A stretch of DNA of 64,000 nt, from NCBI GenBank assembly GCA_023386835.1, contig JAEWIY010000238.1, forward strand, positions 4,626 through 68,625, in the 5' to 3' direction. Positions 11,337 to 19,970 of the stretch are shown piece by piece. Every line of letters begins with the position of its first letter. The stretch's first letter is position 1. The stretch comes from Verrucomicrobiota bacterium. GTDB lineage: Bacteria; Verrucomicrobiota; Verrucomicrobiia; Opitutales; Opitutaceae. Below the pieces are notes generated by a model. It did no database searches, was not told the origin of the DNA, and saw only the letters and a list, made by a program, of their open reading frames with translations. The position numbers and the translations under genes are program-made.

Positions 11337-12437
11337 ATGTCCGACGTGACCGCGCCGTTTGATACCATCGAATCTGCCGTGCAGGACATTGCCGACGGCA
11401 AGCTGGTGATCGTCACGGACGACGAGGACCGCGAGAACGAGGGCGACCTGATTATGGCCGCCTCCAAAGCCACCCCCGCCACCGTGGGGCTGATGATTCG
11501 CTACTGCAGCGGCATCATTTGCGTGCCGGCGCTCGAATCGCACCTCAGCCGACTCGGCCTGGGGCCCATGGTGGCTCGCAATCGCGAGAGCCATCGGACC
11601 GACTTTACGGTCAGCGTGGACGCCGCGGAAGGCATTGGCACGGGCATCAGCGCGGCCGATCGCACGCACACGATCCGGTTGCTGGCGGATTCGGCGACGC
11701 GCCCGGAGCAGCTGGTGCAGCCCGGACATGTGTTTCCGTTGCGGGCCCGCGCGGGTGGGGTGTTGGAGCGGGCCGGCCATACCGAGGCTGCGGTTGATCT
11801 CGCGATCCTGGCGGGCCTGTCGCCGTGCGGTGTCTTGTGCGAGTTGGTCAACGATGACGGCACAGTGCAGCGCTTGCCGGAACTGGTCGCGTTCAAGGAG
11901 CGGTTTGGGCTGCGCATGATCTCGATCGCCCAGCTGATCGAGTATCGGGCGCGCCGTGACCAATTGGTGGAGGAAATCTGCTCGCAGCCGTTCCCGTCAG
12001 AATACGGAGACTTCACGGCGCATGTTTTTCGCAGCCGATTGGACGGACGCCATCATCTTGCGTTGGTGCGCGGCCAGGTTGGGCCTGAGCCGACGCTGGT
12101 CCGGGTCCACAGTGAGAACATCCTGAGCGATGTTTTTCGCGGCCAAGGCATGAGCAGCCAGCACTCGCTGCAGAGCTCGCTCGAGCAGATCGGACGCGCC
12201 GGGCGCGGCGTGGTCCTGTACATGGAGCCGCCGAATGCGGGCGAGACCCTGGTGCGGCGGTTGCAGACGCGTCCTGGCGAGGCGCATGCGCCAATGAGTT
12301 TCCGAGACTACGGTATCGGTGCACAGATCCTGCGGCAGTTGGGCCTCGCGCAGATTCGGTTGCTGTCCAGCAGCCAGCGCAAGGTGGTCGGTCTCGACGG
12401 CTACGGCCTCGAGATTGTGGAGCAGGTGGCGGTGTAG
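11337..12437 (+). CDS. ribB: 3,4-dihydroxy-2-butanone-4-phosphate synthase with degenerate GTP cyclohydrolase II domain (RibBX-like)
   Basis: 366 residues. The N-terminal half (1-205) is an intact RibB: DDEDRENEGDLI at 28-39, TDFTVSVDA at 88-96, GISAADRTHTI, and GHVFPLRARAGGVLERAGHTEAAVDLA region with the catalytic residues. It makes dihydroxybutanone phosphate from ribulose 5-phosphate for riboflavin synthesis. The C-terminal half aligns with GTP cyclohydrolase II, but the zinc ligands are gone: where active enzymes have E-C then C-x-C, this protein has E260-N261 and M272/S274. So this half is probably not a cyclohydrolase; fused proteins with this loss are known as RibBX. Followed by ribH, nusB and ftsY on the same strand. 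No FMN riboswitch is visible upstream. Confidence 0.9.
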   Translation: MSDVTAPFDTIESAVQDIADGKLVIVTDDEDRENEGDLIMAASKATPATVGLMIRYCSGIICVPALESHLSRLGLGPMVARNRESHRTDFTVSVDAAEGIGTGISAADRTHTIRLLADSATRPEQLVQPGHVFPLRARAGGVLERAGHTEAAVDLAILAGLSPCGVLCELVNDDGTVQRLPELVAFKERFGLRMISIAQLIEYRARRDQLVEEICSQPFPSEYGDFTAHVFRSRLDGRHHLALVRGQVGPEPTLVRVHSENILSDVFRGQGMSSQHSLQSSLEQIGRAGRGVVLYMEPPNAGETLVRRLQTRPGEAHAPMSFRDYGIGAQILRQLGLAQIRLLSSSQRKVVGLDGYGLEIVEQVAV

Positions 12438-12548
12438 CGATTTAGGGTTTCGGATTGCGGATTCCAGAATACCGCGCACGCCTAACCGACTGCCAATTTG
12501 GGTCGGCGTGCGCCGGCCCGCCGGCCGTTCCTGTCACGACGTTCCTTC

Positions 12549-13019
12549 ATGAGTGCCGATGCTCCCAGTGCCCGCCCGATCGACGGCTCACCGTTCAAGG
12601 TGGGAATCGTCGCAGCGCGCTTCAACTCCCGGCTGGTCGAGGCTTTGCTCGCCCAAGCGCAGGCGCGGCTGCTGACCGCCGGGGTGAAACCCGAGCGATT
12701 GAGGGTGTGGCGGGTCCCCGGCTCGGCCGAGCTGCCCTACGCCGCGCAGCGGTTGTGTGAGGGGCAGAAGCTGGACGTTCTGCTCGCCTTGGGTGTGATC
12801 GTTCGTGGCGACACGATTCACTACCAACTGGTGGCCGAGTCGGCGCAGCAAGGGCTCTTGCGGGTGGGTTTGGATACACGTACACCGGTCATCACCGGTA
12901 TCGTGGTCGCGGAGACACGGGAGCAGGCCGAGGCTCGCTGTCTGGGTGAGATCGATCGTGGTTCAGAATTCGCACAAGCGGCGCTGGAAATGGCGGCCCT
13001 GCTGCGCTCCCCAGCATGA
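12549..13019 (+). CDS. ribH: 6,7-dimethyl-8-ribityllumazine synthase
   Basis: 156 residues from ATG 12549 (the frame also runs up to 12498). Lumazine synthase condenses the RibB product with the ribitylaminopyrimidine, the penultimate step to riboflavin. Visible family signatures: VGIVAARFNSRLVEALL near the start, RVWRVPGSAELPYAAQRL, LGVIVRGDTIHYQLVA with the catalytic His, and PVITGIVVAETREQAEARC. The normal '-GVLT-' is GIVVA here, a mild divergence. Length is standard for the capsid-forming enzyme. It lies 111 bases after ribB and 85 bases before nusB. Confidence 0.95.
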   Translation: MSADAPSARPIDGSPFKVGIVAARFNSRLVEALLAQAQARLLTAGVKPERLRVWRVPGSAELPYAAQRLCEGQKLDVLLALGVIVRGDTIHYQLVAESAQQGLLRVGLDTRTPVITGIVVAETREQAEARCLGEIDRGSEFAQAALEMAALLRSPA

Positions 13020-13104
13020 AACGGTTGTATCCGCTCACTCCGCGCCGCGTCTCGCGCTCGTCCGCCCTGCCGGCGGCCCGATCGCGTGCCAACTTCCTTT
13101 TCCG

Positions 13105-13548
13105 ATGAGCAAAGCCTTGTTCGCCCAGCGGCGCGACGGTCGTGTCGCCGCCATGCAGTTCCTTTACGCGTGGAGCCTGAATGCTCCCCGCAATCTGGCG
13201 GAGGACCTGCGCGTCTTTTTCGAGGACCAGGAGAAGCCGCGGGAGCACTACGCATTCGGCGAGGAGCTTATTCACGGCACGCTGGAGCACATCGAGGACA
13301 TCGACAGCCGCATTCGTGGGCTCGCGCAGAATTGGGAGTTCGACCGCATCGCCCGCATCGATCTCGCGATCCTGCGCGTGGCGATCTTTGAGATGGTTTA
13401 TCGCAAGGACATTCCGCCAGTGGTTTCGATCAACGAGGCGATTGATCTCTCCAAGCTCTACTCCAGCGCGGACGCGAAACGGTTTATCAACGGCATCCTG
13501 GACCGGTTGAAGGACCAACTGGGCCGCGACGCGCGCAAGGCGCAGTAA
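13105..13548 (+). CDS. nusB: Transcription antitermination factor NusB
   Basis: 147 residues from ATG 13105. NusB binds boxA RNA with NusE (S10) to form the antitermination complex on rRNA operons. The all-helical family pattern is clear: RRDGRVAAMQFLYAWSLN near the N terminus, the middle FDRIARIDLAILRVAIFEM helix, then PPVVSINEAIDLSKLYSSADAKRFINGILD. The ribH-nusB order is common in bacteria. A much longer open frame upstream (from 12805) is only the shadow of ribH. Confidence 0.95.
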   Translation: MSKALFAQRRDGRVAAMQFLYAWSLNAPRNLAEDLRVFFEDQEKPREHYAFGEELIHGTLEHIEDIDSRIRGLAQNWEFDRIARIDLAILRVAIFEMVYRKDIPPVVSINEAIDLSKLYSSADAKRFINGILDRLKDQLGRDARKAQ

Positions 13549-13577
13549 ACGGATCCACCCGCTGCTTCGGCCGGATC

Positions 13578-14507
13578 ATGCGCACCTTCTTCAAGAAGTT
13601 TAAGGACGGGTTCTCCAAGACCGTCGCAGCCATCTCGGCCAAGACGCGTGGCCTGTTTGGCGGGAGAAAGATCGACGCCAGCTCCCTCGAGGAACTTGAG
13701 GAGGCGCTCTACACCGCGGACTTCGGCGTCGAGACGACCGAAGAAGTGCTGGAGGAGATCAAGACCGCGTATCGCAAGGAGCCCGCGATTGAGGGACGCA
13801 AGGCGGCCGAGATCGGCGCCTCGGTGCTCGAACGCATCCTGGAGGGCAGCGAGGGTCGCTTGTCGAATGGGCCGGCGCCGGGCGGTGGTCCGACGGTGAT
13901 CGCATTGATCGGGGTCAACGGTTCCGGCAAGACGACCACCGCGGCCAAGCTCGCGTATCAACTGAAGCAGGACGGCGTGGGCGTGCTGCTCGCGGCGTGC
14001 GACACGTTCCGGGCCGCAGCCGTGGAGCAGCTGAAGAGCTGGGCCACACGGCTCGACGTTCCGATCGTGGCGAGCCACACGGGCGCGGATGCGGCGGCGG
14101 TGGCGTTTGATGCATGGCAGGCCGCCCGCTCGCGCGATCTGCCGGCCTTAATCGTCGATACCGCCGGGCGGCTGCACACGAAGAGCAACTTGATGGAGGA
14201 ACTGGCGAAGATCCGCCGCGTGCTGCAGAAGAACGATGCGGCCGCGCCCCACCATGCCTGGCTGGTCGTTGATGGATCGCTCGGCACCAACTCCATCGAG
14301 CAGGCCAAGGTGTTTCACCAGAGCTTCGGGCTGACCGGCCTCGTGGTGACGAAGCTGGATGGCACGTCTCGTGGTGGCGCGATCGTTGGGATCTGGCGCG
14401 AGCTGAAGCTGCCGATCTTCTTCCTCGGCCTCGGTGAACAACCGGACGATCTGCAGCCCTTCAACGCGCGCGCCTACGCGCGCGCGGTGTTCGGGCTCGA
14501 CGACTAG
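13578..14507 (+). CDS. ftsY: Signal recognition particle receptor FtsY
   Basis: 309 residues. FtsY is the membrane-associated GTPase that receives SRP-ribosome complexes. The N domain covers about 1-95 (ELEEALYTADFGVETTEEVLEE). The G domain shows G1 GVNGSGKTTTAAKLAY, DTFRAAAVEQLKSWA, G3 DTAGRLHTKSNLMEEL, G4 TKLDGTSRGGA and the C-terminal GLGEQPDDLQPF. The acidic A domain of E. coli is absent; a short basic N terminus (RTFFKKFKDGFSKT) may supply membrane contact, as in many bacteria. 29 bases after nusB. Confidence 0.95.
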   Translation: MRTFFKKFKDGFSKTVAAISAKTRGLFGGRKIDASSLEELEEALYTADFGVETTEEVLEEIKTAYRKEPAIEGRKAAEIGASVLERILEGSEGRLSNGPAPGGGPTVIALIGVNGSGKTTTAAKLAYQLKQDGVGVLLAACDTFRAAAVEQLKSWATRLDVPIVASHTGADAAAVAFDAWQAARSRDLPALIVDTAGRLHTKSNLMEELAKIRRVLQKNDAAAPHHAWLVVDGSLGTNSIEQAKVFHQSFGLTGLVVTKLDGTSRGGAIVGIWRELKLPIFFLGLGEQPDDLQPFNARAYARAVFGLDD

Positions 14508-14545
14508 TCATTGCTCGGTCGGCGGCCGCGAAGCGGGCGTGGCTT

Positions 14546-16612
14546 TTAGAACCCGAGCCGGACGGACAGGGTAAGGTCGCGCCCGGGCAAGGGAGCGTAG
14601 TGCTTGAGCCAGGACGTGTGCATCCGTGCCTCCTCATCGAGCAGGTTGGCTCCTCGTAGCAGAACATCGACCACCGAACCGCCGAGGTGGTGGCGCCAAC
14701 CGGCATAGGCTGAGGCGAGCGTGTACGCCGGCGTGCGGGTCTCGGCCGGCGCCGTGTGTTCCTGGGCAAGCACGTGTTGCACCTCGACGCCGAGCGCGAG
14801 CGGGCCGCGTTGCCAGTCGAGCGCGCCGCGCAGACGAGGCGGCGCGATCCGCGGCAGGTTCTCGCGTCCACGCGTGCGCGCGCGCACGACGTCGGCGGCG
14901 ATCGTGAGATCGAACAGGCGGCCCTCGGCTTCGTGCAGGTGCCAGATGACCTCGGCTTCGCCGCCCCAGGAACGGGCGGCCTGCTGCTGGTACTGATAGG
15001 CGGCCAGGCCGTCGGTGACCTCTCCGGTTGCAGCGGCATAAATGAAGTTGTCGAAGTTGTGCGCGAAGGCGTTGAGCTGCCCCGTGACTCGTCCGGTTCG
15101 CCGGCGGAGCGAAACCTCGAGACCAGTCGAGCGCTCCGTGGCGAGCGACGGATCCCCCAGTTCAAACGACGCTGTGCCTGGGTGCGCGCCGTCGCTGAAC
15201 CGTTCCTGAATGCTCGGCGGGCGCTCGGTGCGACTGAACGAGGCCGTGAGCAGCCACGCTTCGTTGAGGGGTACGAGCACGCCGGTCGAGGTGCTCACGC
15301 CTGAATGGGACTGACGTGCCGGCGAGCCCTCGTTCAACCGGGCGGAATGCCACTCCGCACGGGCCCCGAGTTGCCACGTGAGGCGATCAAATTCGCCTTC
15401 CTCGAAGAGGAAGATCGCGTGCTGACGATTCCGATACGCGGGGAGGAACGCTTCCGCGCCTTCGGCGTAGAAGCGATCGTCACTGAATGACCCACCCATT
15501 GAACCGACAAATGCACCGATCGGTTCGTGCAGCACCTCCAGGCGTGCCTCGCGGCTCCGGTTCGCCAGCTGCGTTCCGGGATGGGTGCCTTCGAGCTCTT
15601 GATGACGGTAGCGGGCGTCGCCGATCTTGAAGCGGGCGCCGCGCAGGCCGGCGCCATCGAGTCGCCACTCGCCCTCGAGGTCGAGCCGCCGCTGTCTCAA
15701 GTCAATCCGCACCGCGTCGTGCTCGTGGTTGTGGTGTTGGTCGTGATCGTCTTCATCAGCCGACGAATCGTCCTGCGCCCCGCCGTGCCCGCCAAGGGGG
15801 AGGCCGTAGAACGCGTTGAAACCGCTGTAGGAGAAGCCGAGGTGACCGCGCGAGTGGATCCAGGTGAGTCCGGCGGCGGCTCCATCGCTGTTGAGCGCGG
15901 TGTTTGGAATGCGACCGGGGAGTGGTGCCTCATCGTCTTCGTGCTCCTGATGATGAAGCTCTTCACTCCACGCGGAGCCAGGGATGCGGACATCGTTGGC
16001 CTCGCGGCGAAACGCGTCGACATGCCACGCCACGGGACCCGAGCCGCCCTCGATGACGACGCCGCCGGCCAGCTCGTCATTGACGGAGCTCGCGCGCACT
16101 TCGCCACGTCCCTCGACCATCCGTTCCGGCGCTGCGGTGTGGATGCGATGCGTGACGACGTTGACCACGCCGCCCACGGCCGAACTGCCGTACAGCAGCG
16201 ACGCAGGGCCTCGCACGACTTCGACCCGCTCGATCAACAACGGGTCGAGCGCCACCGCGTGGTCGGGACTCGCCGCAGACGCATCGGCGGTGCCGAGGCT
16301 GTTCTGCAGGACGCGAACGCGGTCACCGCCGAGTCCACGGATGACGGGGCGACTCGCACCCGGGCCGAACCAGGTGGAGCTGATTCCGGTTTGCTGGCTC
16401 AAGAGTTCGCCGACCGTCGAGGCCTGCCGGCGGGTCAGCGCGCGCCCGGTCAGGACGTGCGTGGATTGCGCGAGGTCGAACGTTGAACGCGCGTACGGGT
16501 GAGCCGTGACGACCAGGTGCTCGAGCGCGACGGCGTCGGGAGCGGGTTCGTGGGCGCGGAGGGTGCCAGAGGCAAGGAGCAGGAGGAAAACGGGACGAAA
16601 GGAGCAGGACAT
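14546..16612 (-). CDS. TonB-dependent outer-membrane receptor with His-rich loops (ZnuD-like)
   Basis: 688 residues: signal peptide at 1-20, plug domain from about 30 to 155 (LLSQQTGISSTWFGPGASRPVIRG, RVEVVRGPASLLYGSSAVGGVVNV), then the beta barrel ending in ...DLTLSVRLGF with the usual aromatic C terminus. Two extracellular-loop segments are packed with His and acidic residues (LHHQEHEDDEA, and EDDHDQHHNHEHDAV about 70 residues later). The plug style and the His/Asp loops match the ZnuD type of zinc receptor; copper is an alternative given the CusF-type neighbour. It is the last gene of the minus-strand metal block, and its mRNA begins with a structured leader. Confidence 0.85.
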   Translation of the reverse strand: MSCSFRPVFLLLLASGTLRAHEPAPDAVALEHLVVTAHPYARSTFDLAQSTHVLTGRALTRRQASTVGELLSQQTGISSTWFGPGASRPVIRGLGGDRVRVLQNSLGTADASAASPDHAVALDPLLIERVEVVRGPASLLYGSSAVGGVVNVVTHRIHTAAPERMVEGRGEVRASSVNDELAGGVVIEGGSGPVAWHVDAFRREANDVRIPGSAWSEELHHQEHEDDEAPLPGRIPNTALNSDGAAAGLTWIHSRGHLGFSYSGFNAFYGLPLGGHGGAQDDSSADEDDHDQHHNHEHDAVRIDLRQRRLDLEGEWRLDGAGLRGARFKIGDARYRHQELEGTHPGTQLANRSREARLEVLHEPIGAFVGSMGGSFSDDRFYAEGAEAFLPAYRNRQHAIFLFEEGEFDRLTWQLGARAEWHSARLNEGSPARQSHSGVSTSTGVLVPLNEAWLLTASFSRTERPPSIQERFSDGAHPGTASFELGDPSLATERSTGLEVSLRRRTGRVTGQLNAFAHNFDNFIYAAATGEVTDGLAAYQYQQQAARSWGGEAEVIWHLHEAEGRLFDLTIAADVVRARTRGRENLPRIAPPRLRGALDWQRGPLALGVEVQHVLAQEHTAPAETRTPAYTLASAYAGWRHHLGGSVVDVLLRGANLLDEEARMHTSWLKHYAPLPGRDLTLSVRLGF

Positions 16613-16728
16613 GACAAAGCCTGAAAAAGTTGAGACGCGGCCGCGCCGTTCTCTGGCGCGGCGCTGCGTCAGGGTGCACGTGCCCCGGGGCGCCCGAGGT
16701 CACGACGATCTGAATACAACTTTCAGGC
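16613..16728 (-). promoter_or_regulatory. Structured leader RNA upstream of the His-rich receptor
   Basis: The 110-base gap before the receptor folds on paper into nested stems. An outer long-range stem pairs 16619-16632 (GCCTGAAAAAGTTG on +) with 16717-16728 (CAACTTTCAGGC), one base bulged. Inside, 16640-16662 forms a perfect 8-bp stem (GCCGCGCC / GGCGCGGC, 7-base loop). The outer stem ends 6 bases before the start codon, so it could control ribosome access. It matches no riboswitch family I recognise. Confidence 0.4.
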
Positions 16729-17046
16729 TGACGGCGGTCCACACGCCGGCGGATGCAGCCGCGAAAAGCGTGGGGCGAGCCGTTCGTGGCTAACAGGCAG
16801 GGGCGCGTCGCCGCGAAGCGGTGGCGCCTCGACCAGTGGTGCCGCGACCACGGTGGTGATGCCCTGGGCAAAGAGTTCAACGACGCAGGAGTCGCCACCC
16901 TCATGCTGGTCATCGTGCAGCGTTGCGTGCGCATCCGGGGCAAAAGCGAGCAGCCCCAGGCTGAAGACGATCGCGCCAAGCAACACCGCCAAGCCCCGAC
17001 GTACCCGCCCCCGCAGCAGAAAGGCAATGGGAGACGGTGTCGGCAT
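16723..17046 (-). CDS. Small exported protein, His/Asp/Cys-containing, unknown function
   Basis: 107 residues from ATG 17046. A basic N terminus and the hydrophobic run GLAVLLGAIVFSLGLLAFAPDAHA form a signal peptide cleaved near residue 41. The mature part begins TLHDDQHEGGDSCVVELFAQG, with His, Asp and Cys close together that could bind a metal, then a Pro-rich tail. No family recognised. It lies 26 bases after the CusF-domain protein and before the His-rich receptor, all on the minus strand, which fits a role in metal handling. Its stop codon sits within the left arm of the receptor's leader stem. Confidence 0.55.
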   Translation of the reverse strand: MPTPSPIAFLLRGRVRRGLAVLLGAIVFSLGLLAFAPDAHATLHDDQHEGGDSCVVELFAQGITTVVAAPLVEAPPLRGDAPLPVSHERLAPRFSRLHPPACGPPSA

Positions 17047-17072
17047 GGTCGGGACGGAGCGTAGCAAACGCG

Positions 17073-18614
17073 TCAAGGGGTGCCGGACGGCGGCCGTTGG
17101 GCGATCCGGACGTTGAACATCCACCAACGTCCGTCGTCGCGCCGGCCCATCCGGGCGTTGATCTCCTGGCCGGGCTTGAGGAAATCGAGCAGGCGCGGGT
17201 CGACTTTGAAGGCCATCGTCATCGCGCCCATCACGCCGGGGATGGCTTCATGGGCGACGAGTACCGCTTGTTGATCCGGCAACAGCCGCACGATCCGGCC
17301 GCGCATCGGGTGGCCCTCGGTGCCGGTTTGGCGATCACAGCCACAATCATCAGCCAACGTGGCGCCGCCCGCGCTCGTGGCGCTGGACGGAAAACTCGCG
17401 AGAAACGTCACCAGCTGGCCGGACGCTTCGTCGGAGCCGGGCTCAATTCGGGCGATCACGAGTGGGGCGGGCGCGGAGCCCGGGGCGTTGTTGACGGCAG
17501 CCAAACGCGGAATGCCCAGCGCGCGGCTCGCGCCGGCGGGATCACCCGAAGACAGCCGATGAGCCGTGAGAACGTCTCCCGATGGCGCAACGGCGGCGAG
17601 GTTCAAGGTGCCGGCGGTGTCGAGCCACGTCGCCCAAAGCGTACCGTCCCGGTGCAAGGCTGCGCCGACCCGGCCAACGGGGGCGATGTCGCGGCTCAGC
17701 GGGTGCGGCATTGTCCATTGCACCGCAAAATCGGTCGAGAGGCTGCTCTTCACCACCGGCTGACCTTGGGCCGCGCTGAACCAGACCAAACCCAACTTGG
17801 ATCCTGCACCCCGCGCCAGCACCGGGCCGTTGACCGGGCAGCCGTCGATCTTCCAGCCATCTTGCGGCAGACCTTGCGCTTCCGTCCAGACACCGTCTCG
17901 CCAACGGCGTCCGGCGAGATCGCGCACCTCGTCCTCACCGCGGTCACGGTACACCACATAAACACTGCCGTCCGGCAGCTGCGCGATCGACGTGGGGCAA
18001 CAGTCGCACACGCGCGGGTCCAGCCGTTCGTCGGGGCCCGCGTTGCCGACGACACGGCCGTAGAGCGCCATGGCGCCGTCGTGGCCCGAACGGTGTCGTC
18101 CATCGAGCCAGACCGCGAGCCAGCGGTCGTTCGGCAGCGGGACCAGGGATACGAACTCGTTGCGCGCGCTCTCCTGGCTGAGACGGGTGGGCGTGGACCA
18201 CGTGACGCCACCATCCGTCGAAAGCCGCAACCAGGCCGCGTAACCAGCGGCGTGTGGATCGCTCCCGGGTTCGTTGAGCTGGAACCACACCGCGGCGAGG
18301 CGGCCGCCGCTCCCCGCCGCGATTTGCGGCGTATCCGCCCAGTTGATCATCCAATCGGCGCCGCGCGTGATCTCTCGCGGGTCGCCCCAGCGTTGGGTCG
18401 CGGAATCGAAGGCCGCGCAGTTCAACCGGTGTCCGCCCTCAGCCAGCGGTTCGATCCAGGACATCCAAACGACGCCGTCCGTACCGGTGGTGAGTGAAGG
18501 CGCCAAGGCGTCGGGGGACGCCGGATTGGCGACACGTTGCAATGTCGGCGCGCGTTGGGCGTGGCAGGCGACGACAAGGGTGAGAAGCAGAAGAACGGAA
18601 CGAACGCGGGACAT
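17073..18614 (-). CDS. Cys-rich beta-propeller (sialidase-like) lipoprotein with C-terminal CusF-type copper-binding domain
   Basis: 513 residues from ATG 18614. The N terminus has a signal peptide with a possible lipobox (LVVAC17). Residues 30-420 form a BNR/sialidase-like propeller with Asp-box-type segments (STDGGVTWS at 132-140). It carries a Cys cluster, RVCDCCPTS (C203, C205, C206), and a further Cys in DGCPVNGP (C259). Proteins annotated 'exo-alpha-sialidase' with this C-x-C-C-P-T motif are known, but the motif is not a sialidase site. The last 75 residues are a CusF-like fold with H...IPGVMGAMTMAF, close to the copper-binding H/M-x-M pattern, and a DDCGC motif precedes it. Likely periplasmic copper handling. 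Neighbours are PepSY and TonB receptor genes. Confidence 0.7.
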   Translation of the reverse strand: MSRVRSVLLLLTLVVACHAQRAPTLQRVANPASPDALAPSLTTGTDGVVWMSWIEPLAEGGHRLNCAAFDSATQRWGDPREITRGADWMINWADTPQIAAGSGGRLAAVWFQLNEPGSDPHAAGYAAWLRLSTDGGVTWSTPTRLSQESARNEFVSLVPLPNDRWLAVWLDGRHRSGHDGAMALYGRVVGNAGPDERLDPRVCDCCPTSIAQLPDGSVYVVYRDRGEDEVRDLAGRRWRDGVWTEAQGLPQDGWKIDGCPVNGPVLARGAGSKLGLVWFSAAQGQPVVKSSLSTDFAVQWTMPHPLSRDIAPVGRVGAALHRDGTLWATWLDTAGTLNLAAVAPSGDVLTAHRLSSGDPAGASRALGIPRLAAVNNAPGSAPAPLVIARIEPGSDEASGQLVTFLASFPSSATSAGGATLADDCGCDRQTGTEGHPMRGRIVRLLPDQQAVLVAHEAIPGVMGAMTMAFKVDPRLLDFLKPGQEINARMGRRDDGRWWMFNVRIAQRPPSGTP

Positions 18615-18745
18615 CGTGAGAAAAGCGCGCCAGACGATGACCAGCTGCCTCACGATTGCCAGCGCTCCTGAACGAAGCCGCGCCCGTCGACGGAAAGCCG
18701 GGGAAACCGTACTGGCCGGCGCCACGGGCAGGAGCGTGTGTCCAC

Positions 18746-19927
18746 TCAGGGCCTTGGACGCGTGGCGGGCACCGTCACCGGTGGAGAGGCCGGTTCCGTG
18801 ATCGACGACGCGACACGACGCGCATCCCGGCGGCGCAAGGTGGCCGGGCGCGGCGGAACGGGGGTGGGCCTCTTCCGGCGCGATCGCCAAATGAGAAACC
18901 CGCTGACGGCGAGGATGCCCGGCGTCAGGCCGCCCAGCGCCCAGAGGATCTTGATCGGCCACCCACCGAAATCCCCGAAGTGTAGCGGCCGAAAGGCGTC
19001 CAGGATTTGTCGCCACACGGAGGCGGTGCGCAGGTCGTCGTGGGCCGTGTAACCGCCGTTCACGTCGTAGGCGACCGTGCTGCCGTAGGGACTGCGAAGG
19101 ACTCCGCGCGGCTCCACGGCGCCCCAGAGCGTGAAGCCCAGTCCAGGCTCCCAGGGGAACGACACGTAGTTGGCGCGGAAGCCGGGGATGCGTTCGCTTC
19201 CGTCGGCGAACAGCGTGTTGAGCGACAGGGTGTCGGGGTAGAGCCGACCGGGCAGCTTCGTGTGTTCGTGTTCGGCAAACCAGCCTTCGGCCGCCAGGTG
19301 CGTAATGTTCCAGAAAGTGCCGGTAAAGCCGAGGACCAGGTTGAAGGCGACGGAGCTGATGCCGACCGCCTTGTGCAGGTCGGAGCAGAAGATGCGCGCC
19401 CCGCGACCCCAGCGCAGGGTGAAGAGGTTTTTCCAGAATTCGCGGTAAATCCAAACTCCGGATACACCAAGCAGGCAAAGCAGGAGCCCGAAGATCGCCA
19501 CCACCAGCAGGCCGACGTGGTCCGCGAAAAGCGTATAATGAAGCTCGAGCAACCAGCCCGTCAGCGTCGAGCGTGGTTCGCGCGGCGTGGCGAGCAGCCG
19601 GCCGGTGTACGGATCGACGGTGGCGAGCAGCCATTCGTCCGAGCCGTGCGCGATCGTGTAGATCACGTCCGCGAGTTCGGGCTGGTCGTACTGGTAGAGC
19701 CAGCCGGTGATCTCGTATCCGGAAAGCTGTGACTCGACCGCGGTCCGCAGCTCGTCCGGGCTGAGCCGCCCCGCCGCGGTCGGGCTGACCCGGACGAACT
19801 CCGGGTTGAACACCTGCTCCAGCTCCTCGTGGAACATGAGCAGGCTCCCGGACAGACCGATGATCAGCAGGCCGAGCCCGGCCACGAGGCCGAGCCAGGA
19901 GTGGAGTTGCCAAAGCCGCTTGCGCAT
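18746..19927 (-). CDS. PepSY-domain inner-membrane protein (PepSY_TM family)
   Basis: 393 residues from ATG 19927. It starts MRKRLWQLHSWLGL and continues with a first helix (VAGLGLLIIGLSGSLLMFHEEL), the typical PepSY_TM opening. A periplasmic PepSY-like region (VDPYTGRLLATPRE), a helix pair (HVGLLVVAIFGLLLCLLGVSGVWIY), DLHKAVGISSVAFNLVLGFTGTFWNI and a last helix near 360 follow. The conserved His residues in the helices (LHSW, LHYTLF, DLHKAVG) fit haem- or metal-linked electron transfer, as in siderophore-reducing PepSY proteins (FoxB/PiuB type). It lies 43 bases after the siderophore receptor gene, so the two are probably co-transcribed and act together in ferric-siderophore use. Confidence 0.8.
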   Translation of the reverse strand: MRKRLWQLHSWLGLVAGLGLLIIGLSGSLLMFHEELEQVFNPEFVRVSPTAAGRLSPDELRTAVESQLSGYEITGWLYQYDQPELADVIYTIAHGSDEWLLATVDPYTGRLLATPREPRSTLTGWLLELHYTLFADHVGLLVVAIFGLLLCLLGVSGVWIYREFWKNLFTLRWGRGARIFCSDLHKAVGISSVAFNLVLGFTGTFWNITHLAAEGWFAEHEHTKLPGRLYPDTLSLNTLFADGSERIPGFRANYVSFPWEPGLGFTLWGAVEPRGVLRSPYGSTVAYDVNGGYTAHDDLRTASVWRQILDAFRPLHFGDFGGWPIKILWALGGLTPGILAVSGFLIWRSRRKRPTPVPPRPATLRRRDARRVASSITEPASPPVTVPATRPRP

Positions 19928-19970
19928 GGGGAGGAGAAGACGCGCGAGGCGATGAGACCTCGCGACCGGA

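Noticed and set aside
11199..11963. N-terminal extension of the transglutaminase frame
   Set aside because: It lies antisense to ribB and encodes low-complexity sequence; the family N terminus (RIHHRTRYEY) fits a start at 11198.
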